A DNA stretch of 64,000 nucleotides from SMWN01 sp965261165 (GTDB taxonomy: Bacteria > Pseudomonadota > Gammaproteobacteria > Eutrophobiales > Eutrophobiaceae), in the NCBI GenBank assembly GCA_965261165.1, contig OZ253445.1:1302001-1366000 (forward strand), read 5' to 3'. The notes under the pieces are model-generated. The model saw nothing but the letters and a program-made list of their open reading frames with translations, did no database searches and was not told where the DNA came from. Below, one piece after another: positions 53,160 to 62,306 of this stretch; the stretch's first letter is position 1; every line of letters starts with the position of its first letter. The translations under genes and the position numbers were made by a program.

Positions 53160-54222
53160 TTAATGTCCATTATAATGGTTTTTAAAGAGTTTCTGGTGCA
53201 CCCTTTGCAGTTGGTCCGCCGCCTGATTGTCGCTGATCTGATAAGCGACTTCATCCAGTATTTCAAAACTGAGGCCGGGTTTCAAATAGTCTTTCGCATT
53301 AGGCAGTGATTTGAGCTTATCGTAAGGTGTCATCATATTTTCATAACGATAGATCTGGCGTTCTTTGCCCTTGGCATCGGTGCGAGTCTCAGGGAAAAAG
53401 CCGGGGCGCTGGTAGTTGAGGTATGGGATGATAGTTGATGTATTCCGAGCCGTTGTCGGTATGGAAGCTGATGATGATAAAAGGCAATTGATCCAACAGT
53501 CGTTGCAGCGCGGGAATGCGGTAGCACGCGCTGATCCTTTCGACGGCACAGACAATCTCGCACTGAGTGACTTCATCGACGGCGTTGATATGATAGACCC
53601 CCTTCTGTTTGTCTAAATCCCCCTGATGGACAGTGTCAATGCGGATATAGCCAGGTTGCCCATTGGGCTTTGCCAGGTTGCCCATTGGGCTTAGGTTTAC
53701 GTCTCTCGCCGATTTTGGATGGCTTGGACTGCGTCTTTTGGAAGTAACGCCGTCGATGCGTATAGCCGGTGGATTTTCTCAGCTTGTACCGGTGACTGAC
53801 AGAGATCGATGCCAGCGTGGTGTATTGCGTTTGTCCAAATACCGCACAAGCCCGCTCACAGAGCTGCTTAACCGCTTGGCCGCAGGGCGGGTCATGGTGC
53901 TCATCCATGTCTGCCAACAGGCGAATATCTTCTGCTGTGTATTGGGTCTTGAAGCCAGATACGGTGCGCTGGAGTCGGCCGCTCTTGCGCTACTGGGCAA
54001 TCATCCGCGTCAGTTGTTGACGGGAGTAACCGCTGAGCTTCATCAGATAACGGATCATCAGCCCTTGCTCTGGCGGCTACAGGTCAAATAGCGGAATCTG
54101 ACCAGTTGCCCCTGAACCCAGCGGCAGCAGGTAGCCTGGTCGCTGATCACTGAAAAAGCCACTGTCTGGGTGCCAGGAAATCGGCAAGCTGATCAATTGT
54201 GGTTAAGTCTTCAAGTTTCATG
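53160..54222 (-). pseudogene. Integrase-core (DDE) transposase, decayed
   Basis: From ATG at 54222 the minus strand opens MKLEDLTTIDQLADFLAPRQ, then decays through stops and frame changes. Recognisable later pieces are VKQLCERACAVFGQTQYTTL, ISVSHRYKLRKSTGYTHRRR, YIRIDTVHQGDLDKQKGVYH, FIIISFHTDNGSEYINY and ETRTDAKGKERQIYRYENMM. A 22-bp tandem duplication (about 53651-53694) shifts the frame before YIRIDTV. After GSEYINY about 75 residues expected in intact relatives, including the last catalytic Glu, are missing. Confidence 0.75.
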
Positions 54223-54376
54223 ATGGTCTTCATCCTCCCATCATGAACTGATCGCTATTTGCTGTCAGCCCGCTCCAGACGCATTTCATATTAGAAACAC
54301 GACCCTCCCTTTAGACTCATTTCATATTGGACAAGGCTATTAGTTCTGGCACCGTTATCAACGGAGGTGTCGCTTA

Positions 54377-56050
54377 TTAGAACAGGCCTGTGATGTTTCC
54401 ATCATCATCAATATCGATACGTTCTGCCGCAGGGACTTTGGGCAGTCCTGGCATGGTCATCATGTTGCCAGCGATAGCAACAACAAAGCCAGCACCATTG
54501 GCCAAACGTACTTCGGTGATATGTACGTTGTGACCGGTGGGCGCACCAATTGCAGTTGGGTCTGTTGAGAAAGACATTTGCGTCTTGGCCACACAGACCG
54601 GGTATGATCCATATTCTTCATTCCAGTCCGCCAATTGTTTTTTGACCTTTGCATCTGCAGAGATACTCGCCGCACCATAGACTTTGGTGGAAATTTTCTC
54701 GATCTTTTTCCATAAAGAGTCACTATCTTCGTAGGTGAATTGATGTGTGCCAGGATTATTATCTACAATATCAGCCACTGCCGTAGCCAGTTCTTCAGCG
54801 CCGACACCACCTTCCGCCCAATGTCTTGAAACCACGGCTTTAGCACCAAGTGACTCACAGCGTTTCATCAACATATCGATCTCTGCATCAGTGTCTAAGG
54901 TAAAGTGATTCAGACAAACGACACAAGGCAGGCAATAAACCTCAGTAATATTCCTGATATGGCGCTCCATGTTGACCATGCCTTTATTCAGCGCCTCAAG
55001 ATTCTCATTATTCAACTCATCTTTAGCGACACCACCATGAAATTTCATGGCTCGAATGGTGGCGACAAGAACAATCGCCGCAGGCTTAAGATCTGCCATA
55101 CGGGATTTGATATCGATAAATTTTTCAGCACCCAAGTCAGCCCCAAAGCCGCCTTCGGTAATGACGTAATCGGCGAGTTTCAAACCAGTCCTAGTTGCCG
55201 TGACTGTGTTACAGCCATGGGCAATATTGGCAAACGGACCGCCATGAATAATCGCAATATTATTTTCCAGTGTTTGCACTAGATTGGGGTTAATGGCATC
55301 TTTCAATAATGCTGCCATGGAACCCTGCGCATTCAGATCTCGTGCGTAAATAGCCGTTTTATTATCACGTTTATAACCAATAACAATACGTCCCAGACGT
55401 TCTTTCAGATCAGCACGATTTGTTGCCAAACATAAAATTGCCATGATCTCTGAGGCCACGACAATATCGAAACCATCTTCTCGTAGATAGCCATTGGCAG
55501 CACCGCCTTGACCAACTGTAATCTTTCGCAGTGCGCGGTCATTCATATCAACAACGCGTTTCCACTGAATGCGGCGTGGATCGATGCCGAGCGCATTACC
55601 ATGATTGATATGATTGTCAATCATGGCGGATAACAGTGCATGTGCGACACCAATGGCGTGGAAATCTCCAGTGAAATGAAGATTAATATCTTCCATGGGC
55701 ACAACTTGGGAATAACCGCCGCCCGCTGCGCCGCCTTTCATGCCAAAGCAAGGTCCAAGTGAAGGTTCACGCAGACATATGATGGCTTTCTTGCCGATGC
55801 GATTCAATGCATCGCCTAGACCGACAGTGGTTGTGGTTTTACCCTCACCTGCTGGGGTGGGGCTGACAGCCGTAACCAGGATGAGTTTGCCATCCTCTCT
55901 ATCTTTCAGGCTTTCAATATAATTCAGGGATAATTTTGCCTTGTAGTGACCATAGGATTCTAAGTGCTTGCTTGCGATGCCATAATGGTCTTTGGCTAGC
56001 TCAATAATAGGTTTCTTGTTCGCTTTTTGTGCGATTTCAATATCTGACAT
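54377..56050 (-). CDS. fhs: Formate-tetrahydrofolate ligase
   Basis: 557 residues. It makes 10-formyl-tetrahydrofolate from formate, tetrahydrofolate and ATP in one-carbon metabolism. The ATP loop is SPTPAGEGKTTTTVGLGDAL (about residues 63-82); other family segments are LREPSLGPCFGMKGGAAGGG, AIIHGGPFANIAHGCNT and VITEGGFGADLGAEKF. It is complete and sits between transposon relics. Confidence 0.97.
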   Translation of the reverse strand: MSDIEIAQKANKKPIIELAKDHYGIASKHLESYGHYKAKLSLNYIESLKDREDGKLILVTAVSPTPAGEGKTTTTVGLGDALNRIGKKAIICLREPSLGPCFGMKGGAAGGGYSQVVPMEDINLHFTGDFHAIGVAHALLSAMIDNHINHGNALGIDPRRIQWKRVVDMNDRALRKITVGQGGAANGYLREDGFDIVVASEIMAILCLATNRADLKERLGRIVIGYKRDNKTAIYARDLNAQGSMAALLKDAINPNLVQTLENNIAIIHGGPFANIAHGCNTVTATRTGLKLADYVITEGGFGADLGAEKFIDIKSRMADLKPAAIVLVATIRAMKFHGGVAKDELNNENLEALNKGMVNMERHIRNITEVYCLPCVVCLNHFTLDTDAEIDMLMKRCESLGAKAVVSRHWAEGGVGAEELATAVADIVDNNPGTHQFTYEDSDSLWKKIEKISTKVYGAASISADAKVKKQLADWNEEYGSYPVCVAKTQMSFSTDPTAIGAPTGHNVHITEVRLANGAGFVVAIAGNMMTMPGLPKVPAAERIDIDDDGNITGLF

Positions 56051-56120
56051 GCTGGCTCTCCTTCAGATCGTTACCTGTTGAAAATTTCTATAAACACAAT
56101 TTATAAAATAAATAAAAATG

Positions 56121-56500
56121 TGAGACCCTTGCATAATTCATGCTAATTCTACCGAAACAGATAAAATAAGACCATTCTGACCTTAAAGATTATTTTATCT
56201 ATGCCCTAAAACTGCCCAAGGTTCGTTCTCAGATAAAAACAATGACCAGAAAAAATAATGCTAGACTGATTGCAATGAGTCATCACCTTAATAAGCGGGG
56301 AATGAACATACTGTAACAAATATGTTATCTGCAGATGTATTATGTCTGAATGCTCGATAATAGATAAGTGGCAGCTAAAAGCATGCTAATTGAGAGGTTT
56401 TATGGTATTGATGCGACGATTGAGGGGGGAAGCTTTTTTATAAATAATGATATTGCCTATATGTCTTGTTCGGTAGTTTTGAATGATGCAAAGGTTTCGA
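56121..56500. mobile_element. 380-bp inverted-repeat element, family A copy 2
   Basis: Left end TGAGACCCTTGCATAATTC, right end near GATGCAAAGGTTTCG. It contains the whole of copy 1 (6701-6989) in homologous form plus the distal block shared with copy 3 (25018-25209), so it is the most complete copy. It lies 70 bp upstream of fhs, where it may carry the promoter region away from fhs. Confidence 0.75.
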
Positions 56501-56866
56501 TGTGATAATTAGTAATAGTTTGTTACATCACCTGCGCGAGCCAGATGTTTTTTGGAAGAGTATCCAGCAGTTCGGTGGAGAGTATTTATTATGGATTTAA
56601 TGCGCCCTGAGTCTGAAAAAGTTGCTAGGAAATTTGTAAGATTTACATGCAGGCGATGAACCTGAGATTTTAAGGAAAGACTTTTACCATTCTCTTTGCG
56701 CTGCGTTTTGCCAGAGGAGATTCAGCCACAATTAAGCTGCGCAGGCCTAGCGCACTTTGAAATTAAGCCCCAAATCCCCAGATAGGGTAGCACCAGTGCT
56801 TCAATGACCTGTAATCCCGCTTGCAAGCCTTATGACTGGCCATTACCGCAGATTATGGCAGATAGT
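56501..56866. other. Intergenic region with transposon debris
   Basis: About 365 bp. No intact gene. Short translated pieces give no recognisable family. It lies between family A and family B elements. Confidence 0.3.
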
Positions 56867-56975
56867 GGGCTTGTCGGAAAATGGAGTTTTTAGCTTGTTG
56901 TGAATATTTAAGTCCTTGTTATTAAACATTTTATTTTCTTAAAATTGGACTGATTTTGAATTAACCGACAAGCCC
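56867..56975. mobile_element. 109-bp MITE, family B copy 2
   Basis: GGGCTTGTCGGAAAATGGAG to ATTAACCGACAAGCCC, near-identical to 52571-52679 in the same orientation. The terminal repeats match the edge of the IS5-like remnant at 32571. Confidence 0.9.
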
Positions 56976-57116
56976 ATAGTGCTGAGAGCTTTACTAAAAA
57001 ATACTGGCTCAGCGCCTTCTGTATATTAAGTCCCGCCATTAATCAGTGTTCAATGGGCTTTTTTTTGCACGCACCTATCCTGTAGAAGCCGTTACGCTTG
57101 TCCTATATCGGGTTAA

Positions 57117-58260
57117 ATGGACGGTGCTGCAAACTGCTTCAGTGCCAGTAGCACTGGTTCTAGGAGTATTCGGTGGTTTTCTTGCAGCTTTATAAATAAT
57201 TGTCGTCCGGTTCTAACCACTTTTGCCGCAATGGCGACCAGACACCAGTGCAGAGTCAGCACAAGATGGAGACTGTGCAAAAAACCAACATCCGTCGTTC
57301 CTGCGCAAGCAGGAACCCAGTAAAACAGCCAAACCCGCAAGGGTTTTCCACATGTAACGCGATTTAGTGGGGGTTTCTTACACAGTCTCGATGTCGGGAT
57401 AACTCCACTAGCAGTAGCTGACGCATGAGGGCACATAGATTGTAGGAAGATGCTGAGGTTAAAAAGTACAGCACATTGGCAGCAAAATCAGAGCACGACA
57501 GGGGGTCACCGCCAAAATCTCGTTGCAGTTCCTTGATGTGGCCCTCACTGTCCTCGCCACGCTGCCATATTAGTCATATTGGCCTGTGGACAATCTGGCT
57601 ATGGCTAAGGTCATCCCGATGAGTGGCCGATGAGTGGCCGATGAGTGGCAATCGCACGATCAATATAAGCACTCGAGTTTATTTCTTCTGAGCTTGTTCC
57701 CTCTGCGCTATCTTGTGAACTGTCTTCTGAATTACCTGATGAATCTAAACCCAGACTTGCTTGACCGGTAACGGCTGTTCTCTGAATGATCAAGGTGAAG
57801 GCTTTTGCATACTCACCGATACAGAAGCTGCTGCGGTAGGTATCCTGGTCGCTTATCGCCGCGTCTTGTTTATCTAGCAAGAGTTTATCCATCAAGAGTT
57901 TATCCAGCAAGGGCTGCCAGTTAGAAGCGCTTGCCGCGGCTATCTGTGCGCACATCGCGGCACTGGTCTTGGCACGAATGGCATGCTCGATCCCTTGCTC
58001 ATGACAATATTCAATGATTCTTGTTTGCTAGCCAGCGGCATCAATACGCAGCGCCTTCACGGTACAGTCTTTCGGGAGAGATTGTTGGCATTGCTGGATA
58101 AACGCCTTATTATCTTGCGCTGGCTTGCAACCCGCCTGAGCCAATCTCCAAGTGTGGTCGCTTGAGGAAGTTTCTTGAGATCTAACACAGTGCACAGTAC
58201 CGCATCCTCCTCAAGGTGGCGAACCTCATCCAGATAAAAACTGCCTTCATGCTGCATCAG
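57117..58260 (-). pseudogene. IS1380-type transposase, decayed and interrupted
   Basis: From about 58257 the minus strand reads FYLDEVRHLEEDAVLCTVLD, then LKKLPQATTLGDWLRRV, the N-terminal pattern of IS1380-family transposases. Later pieces are EYCHEQGIEHAIRAKT, WQPLLDK and, at the C-terminal end (57117-57260), CLVAIAAKVVRTGRQLFIKL then RILLEPVLLALKQFA. Stops and frameshifts separate them. A family C MITE is inserted at 57270-57388. Short tandem repeats (11-bp x3 at 57617-57649; 15-bp x2 at 57876-57905) are present. Confidence 0.65.
57270..57388. mobile_element. 119-bp MITE, family C copy 2
   Basis: AGACTGTGCAAAAAACC to GGTTTCTTACACAGTCT, in inverse orientation to copy 1 (50395-50512) and identical apart from one extra G in a G run, as far as I can see. 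It interrupts the IS1380-type pseudogene. Flanks (AGATGG and CGATGT) share only GATG, so a target duplication is uncertain. Confidence 0.85.
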
Positions 58261-58607
58261 GATGAGGGTCTTGATGAATTCCCCTTGATAAATTCCCCTT
58301 GATGAATTCAGAGGGCTTATACCCCCCCCCGATTACTTTTAGGCTGGGGGAAGTGCTTATCGATTCACTCAGACAGGTTCATGTAGTCTATTAGGGGAGT
58401 CCATTAATTGAGCCGTAGCCAATAAACCAGCACGAGAGGTGAGTCAATCGTTGGTGGTATCGAGTTTATAAGGTAGCATGGTCATAAGCCTTGAGTTGTG
58501 CGCCCATTGGGTGATGGTGCTAACCCCTGTTGCCTAACCCCTTGTTGTTAACTAGCATACAGCCAAGGCTTGCTACGTTTTAGGGGGTTCTATCTGGGGA
58601 TTGGGGA

Positions 58608-58656
58608 TTAAAATAATGGGTTAGAGAGCATTTGAATTAGTTATCTAGGACAGCCC
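58608..58656 (+). pseudogene. 3' end of an IS1595-family element
   Basis: TAATGGGTTAGAGAGCATTT then GAATTAGTTATCTAGGACAGCCC matches the last codons and right terminal repeat of the intact element at 24286-25006. The rest is gone. Confidence 0.65.
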
Positions 58657-58687
58657 TTTTGCTGATTCAGCCCGATGAAATTATACA

Positions 58688-58704
58688 GCACTTGGAACCA
58701 GTGC
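58688..58704. promoter_or_regulatory. Possible NtrC-type dyad upstream of glnA
   Basis: GCACTTGGAACCAGTGC contains the GCAC and GTGC half-sites of NtrC sites, but with 9 instead of 7 bases between them. It lies about 100 bp upstream of the predicted sigma-54 start, the usual distance. Confidence 0.35.
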
Positions 58705-58768
58705 ATCAGTTAGTATTTTAGAGTAATTCCTATTCAGTAAACAGAATTAAAGTTGCATGTTTAATTAT

Positions 58769-58784
58769 TGGCATGTTAAATGTG
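58769..58784 (+). promoter_or_regulatory. Candidate sigma-54 promoter of glnA
   Basis: TGGCATGTTAAATGTG fits the -24/-12 consensus TGGCACGNNNNTTGCW: the GG and the downstream TG are in register, with T in place of the consensus C. It is about 75 bp upstream of the glnA ATG. NtrB/NtrC, its expected regulators, are encoded downstream. Confidence 0.55.
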
Positions 58785-58857
58785 GGCTTATCAGATTTTA
58801 ATAATAATTATTCACTGCAGAAGCTAATTAATCAGGACGTTGACGAGGAGAAAATTA

Positions 58858-60267
58858 ATGCCTAAAAAAAATGTGATGGCGCTCATTAAAGACCATGATG
58901 CTAAGTTTGTTGACCTGCGCTTTACTGATACAAGAGGTAAGGAACAGCATGTCACCATCCCCACTTCTGTTGTGGATGATGCTTTTTTTAACGAAGGCAA
59001 GATGTTTGATGGGTCATCGATTTCCGGTTGGAAAGGTATCAACGAATCTGACATGGTATTAATGCCTGAGCCAGATACGGCTGTTCTTGATCCTTTTTAT
59101 GACGATACAACAATCAATATCCGTTGTGATGTTCTGGAGCCAGCTACCATGCAGGGTTACGGGCGTGATCCTCGTTCTTTGGCAAAGCGTGCAGAGGCAT
59201 ATCTTCAGTCAACAGGTGTTGCAGATACAGCATACTTTGGTCCAGAGCCAGAATTCTTTATCTTTGATGATGTTCGTTGGTCAGATAATGTGAACAGCGC
59301 TTTCTACGAAATCGATTCAGACGAAGGTTGTTGGAATAGCGATACCATTACTGAAGACAAGAATATCGGTCACCGTCCAGGTGTAAAAGGTGGTTACTTT
59401 CCAGTACCACCAGTCGATTCACAACAGAATATTCGTTCTGCCATGTGCACAATTCTGGAAGAAATGGGTGTGCCAGTAGAAGTGCATCACCATGAAGTGG
59501 CGACTGCTGGTCAAGCTGAAATTGGCACTCGATTTAATACATTATTGTTACGTGCCGATCAGAACATGATCCTCAAATATGTCGTACAGAATGTTGCTCA
59601 TGCCTATGGCAAGACAGCGACTTTCATGCCTAAACCATTGGTAGGTGATAACGGTAACGGTATGCACGTACATCAATCACTGTTTAAGGATGGCGAGAAT
59701 CTTTTTTCTGGTGACCAGTATGGTGGTTTATCTGAAACAGCTTTTCACTATATCGGCGGTATTTTTAAGCATTCACGTGCAATCAATGCCTTTGCCAATG
59801 CCAGTACCAACAGCTATAAGCGCTTGGTTCCCGGTTTTGAAGCGCCTGTGATGTTGGCCTACTCATCGCGTAACCGCTCAGCTTCTGTTCGTATTCCTTG
59901 GGATGCAAATCCGAAGGCTCGCAGAATTGAAGCTCGTTATCCGGATTCATGCGGCAACCCTTACTTCACATTTTCTGCGTTAATGATGGCAGGTCTTGAC
60001 GGTATTCAGAATAAGATCGACCCAGGTGCGCCGATGGAGCAGGATCTTTATGACCTAACTAGAGAAGAAGAAAAAGAAATACCCACTGTAGCTACTTCAT
60101 TGGATATGGCGCTTGATGCATTGGATGCGGATCGTGGATTTCTGACAGTAGGTGGCGTTTTCACAGATGATATGATCGATGGTTACATCGAATTGAAGAT
60201 GGAAGAAGTCAATCGTCTGCGCATGGCCACGCATCCGGTAGAGTTTGACCAGTATTACAGTTTGTAA
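58858..60267 (+). CDS. glnA: Glutamine synthetase type I
   Basis: 469 residues from the ATG at 58858, which has GAGGAG 7 bases upstream; an in-frame TTG at 58840 is less likely. It condenses glutamate and ammonia to glutamine. Motifs are KMFDGSSISGWKGINESDM, YFGPEPEFFIFD, HHHEVATAGQAEIG, KPLVGDNGNGMHVHQSL and the adenylylation loop around QDLYDLTREEE, with Tyr in the position modified by GlnE. The stop codon lies in a 10-bp tandem duplication (60262-60281). Confidence 0.98.
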   Translation: MPKKNVMALIKDHDAKFVDLRFTDTRGKEQHVTIPTSVVDDAFFNEGKMFDGSSISGWKGINESDMVLMPEPDTAVLDPFYDDTTINIRCDVLEPATMQGYGRDPRSLAKRAEAYLQSTGVADTAYFGPEPEFFIFDDVRWSDNVNSAFYEIDSDEGCWNSDTITEDKNIGHRPGVKGGYFPVPPVDSQQNIRSAMCTILEEMGVPVEVHHHEVATAGQAEIGTRFNTLLLRADQNMILKYVVQNVAHAYGKTATFMPKPLVGDNGNGMHVHQSLFKDGENLFSGDQYGGLSETAFHYIGGIFKHSRAINAFANASTNSYKRLVPGFEAPVMLAYSSRNRSASVRIPWDANPKARRIEARYPDSCGNPYFTFSALMMAGLDGIQNKIDPGAPMEQDLYDLTREEEKEIPTVATSLDMALDALDADRGFLTVGGVFTDDMIDGYIELKMEEVNRLRMATHPVEFDQYYSL

Positions 60268-60300
60268 AGCGTTGTAAAGCGCAGGCCAATCCGCCTGATG

Positions 60301-60328
60301 AAGCCCCCCTTTCAAGAAGGGGGCTTTT
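60301..60328 (+). terminator. Rho-independent terminator after glnA
   Basis: AAGCCCCCTT-type stem pairs with AAGGGGGCTT, followed by a T run (CTTTTTATTTT). About 35 bp after the stop. Confidence 0.8.
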
Positions 60329-60461
60329 TATTTTGCGTATGTCGTGTATACAGATGACTATGGTCGCAGAATCAAGGAGTCCGAGAGCTTCAATATTGAA
60401 CTTTACTCCGTTTTTATTACTCGAATATTGTGACAATAAGTTATATGGACTATGCTGAATT

Positions 60462-60992
60462 ATGCGAATCTTACTCTTAGGTGCAATATTGATTTTAGTG
60501 ACTTCAGTCTCTGCTGATGTGTATCGCACGTATGATAAATACGGGAATGTTATCTTCACTGACAAGCCTTCTGCAGATGCAGAGAAAATCAAGATAGATA
60601 AAGTTCAAACGGTTAGCCCACCACCAGTTGCAGATTTTGAATATACGCCTCCTAAAAAATCAAAAAAGACTAGCTATACAAAACTAGAGATTCTGGAGCC
60701 GAAAAACGATCAAGTCTTTACTGATGGGGCAGGTGATGTGACAGTTAGTGTATTGGTGCAACCAGAACTGAATACCGAGCAAGGTGATTACTTGGTTTTG
60801 ACTCTGGATGGTAAAAAACAGACCAATTCTGGTTCGACATCATTCAGTTTTAATAATCTCGATAGAGGCACACATACAACAAAGGTTGCTGTTGTCAATG
60901 AGGATGGTAAATCACTGAAGAGTTCAGCAGCTATTTCCTTTACAATCAAACGTCATTCAGTTTTAAATACAAGCCGACCTTCGCCTCCCTGA
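60462..60992 (+). CDS. DUF4124 secreted protein
   Basis: 176 residues. A signal peptide (hydrophobic residues 3-16, cleavage after VSA) precedes DVYRTYDKYGNVIFTDKPSA, the DUF4124 start, followed by a Pro/Lys-rich linker and a beta-sandwich-like region with LVLTLDGKKQTNSGSTSFSF. A DUF4124 protein between glnA and ntrB is common in gammaproteobacteria. Function unknown. Confidence 0.85.
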   Translation: MRILLLGAILILVTSVSADVYRTYDKYGNVIFTDKPSADAEKIKIDKVQTVSPPPVADFEYTPPKKSKKTSYTKLEILEPKNDQVFTDGAGDVTVSVLVQPELNTEQGDYLVLTLDGKKQTNSGSTSFSFNNLDRGTHTTKVAVVNEDGKSLKSSAAISFTIKRHSVLNTSRPSPP

Positions 60993-61232
60993 GCTTTTAA
61001 ATTTTTGAGTTTTTTCTGGCTTAAGAACATCTTAATCTTCATAGCCTACTGATCTTGGCCTGCTTTTTGCCCCTGTATGGTGTGATAAGTAAATCAATAT
61101 TAATGCTAAGGACTTAGTATTTCATAAGTTATTGTAATTAATAATGATTTCTGTAATTTTTTACTGATAAATATTTTTTATATACATTAATTCGCACCAA
61201 ATTAGTGCGTTTTTATGCTAGTTTATTGATCT
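60993..61232. other. Intergenic region upstream of ntrB
   Basis: 240 bp, very AT-rich near 61100-61200 with repeats of TAATAAT type. It probably contains the ntrBC promoter; I cannot choose one. No gene seen. Confidence 0.4.
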
Positions 61233-62306
61233 ATGGGCTTTACTCTGGAAACGGCGACGCGTGTTTATGACAATTTGGCAACAGCCGTTTTGTTATTCGA
61301 TGGTCAGTTAAGACTTACTTGCGTGAATGCGGCAGGTGAGAATCTGTTGTATGTCAGCAATCGCCAGATGAAAGGCCAAAATCCTGTAGAAATCTTGCCA
61401 GAGTCACATGAGTTTGCTGAAGTTTTGAAGAGAACATTGGAAACACACATTCAATTCACGGAAAGAGGAATGGTTTTACAGCTTCCGCACAAGGAAGAAA
61501 TAACTGTTGATTGTTGTGTGACGCCAGTCATAGAAGATGATAACTGTGTTGAGTTGGTCGTTGAGTTAACGGATGCACATTCCTTCCAGCGAGTGATGGA
61601 TGATGAGAGTTTGTTCTTGTTGCATGATGTCTCAAGAGAAGCTGTTCGTGGTATGGCGCATGAAGTCAGAAACCCCTTGGGTGGAATTCGAGGTGCTGCA
61701 CAATTATTGCAAAGCGAACTGGAAGATAAATCAGATGCCAGTGAGTTAACTGAATACACTAATATTATTATTCAGGAAGCGGACAGGCTGAGAAACTTTA
61801 TCGATAGGATGTTGACGAGTGATCAACAATTGCACTGTGTTGATCTAAATGTTTACGAAGTTATCGAATATGTTTGTAGCCTATTTAAGGCAGAGTTTGA
61901 GACCTATCCAGAATTCAAACGAGATTACGATCCAAGCCTGCCAGAAATCAAGGGAGATCGTGAACAGCTTATTCAGGTATTTTTGAATGTCATACGCAAT
62001 GCATTACAGGCAACAGGTAGTGAGGGTCAGATTTGTATCCATACACGTGTCATTCGTCAGTTTACGATTCGCCAAAATATACATCGTCTAGTTGCACGTA
62101 TCGATATTATGGATGATGGACCAGGGATCCCCGCGAAAATAGAGAGGAACGTTTTCTACCCAATGATAACGGGTCGTCCAGAGGGAACCGGCCTTGGTTT
62201 ATCCATTGCACAATCGCTGATAAACTTGCATGGCGGCCTTATTAATTACGAAAGAAAAGATGGCAACACAATTTTTAGTATTTATTTACCAGTGAGTGAA
62301 AATTAA
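61233..62306 (+). CDS. glnL: Nitrogen regulation sensor kinase NtrB
   Basis: 357 residues, cytoplasmic. A PAS domain (about residues 10-115) precedes the HisKA domain with the phospho-accepting His in VRGMAHEVRNPLGGIRGAAQ, then the HATPase domain with NVIRNALQAT (N box), DIMDDGPGIPAKI (G1) and GTGLGLSIAQSLI (G2). It phosphorylates and dephosphorylates NtrC under control of PII. Its stop overlaps the ntrC start (TAATG). Confidence 0.96.
   Translation: MGFTLETATRVYDNLATAVLLFDGQLRLTCVNAAGENLLYVSNRQMKGQNPVEILPESHEFAEVLKRTLETHIQFTERGMVLQLPHKEEITVDCCVTPVIEDDNCVELVVELTDAHSFQRVMDDESLFLLHDVSREAVRGMAHEVRNPLGGIRGAAQLLQSELEDKSDASELTEYTNIIIQEADRLRNFIDRMLTSDQQLHCVDLNVYEVIEYVCSLFKAEFETYPEFKRDYDPSLPEIKGDREQLIQVFLNVIRNALQATGSEGQICIHTRVIRQFTIRQNIHRLVARIDIMDDGPGIPAKIERNVFYPMITGRPEGTGLGLSIAQSLINLHGGLINYERKDGNTIFSIYLPVSEN

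Noticed and set aside
53663..54091. 142-codon plus-strand frame opposite the decayed transposase
   Set aside because: The minus strand carries recognisable transposase pieces; the plus frame has no family resemblance.
58320..58330. Run of nine C as a phase-variation tract
   Set aside because: It lies in transposon debris with no intact gene or promoter it could switch.
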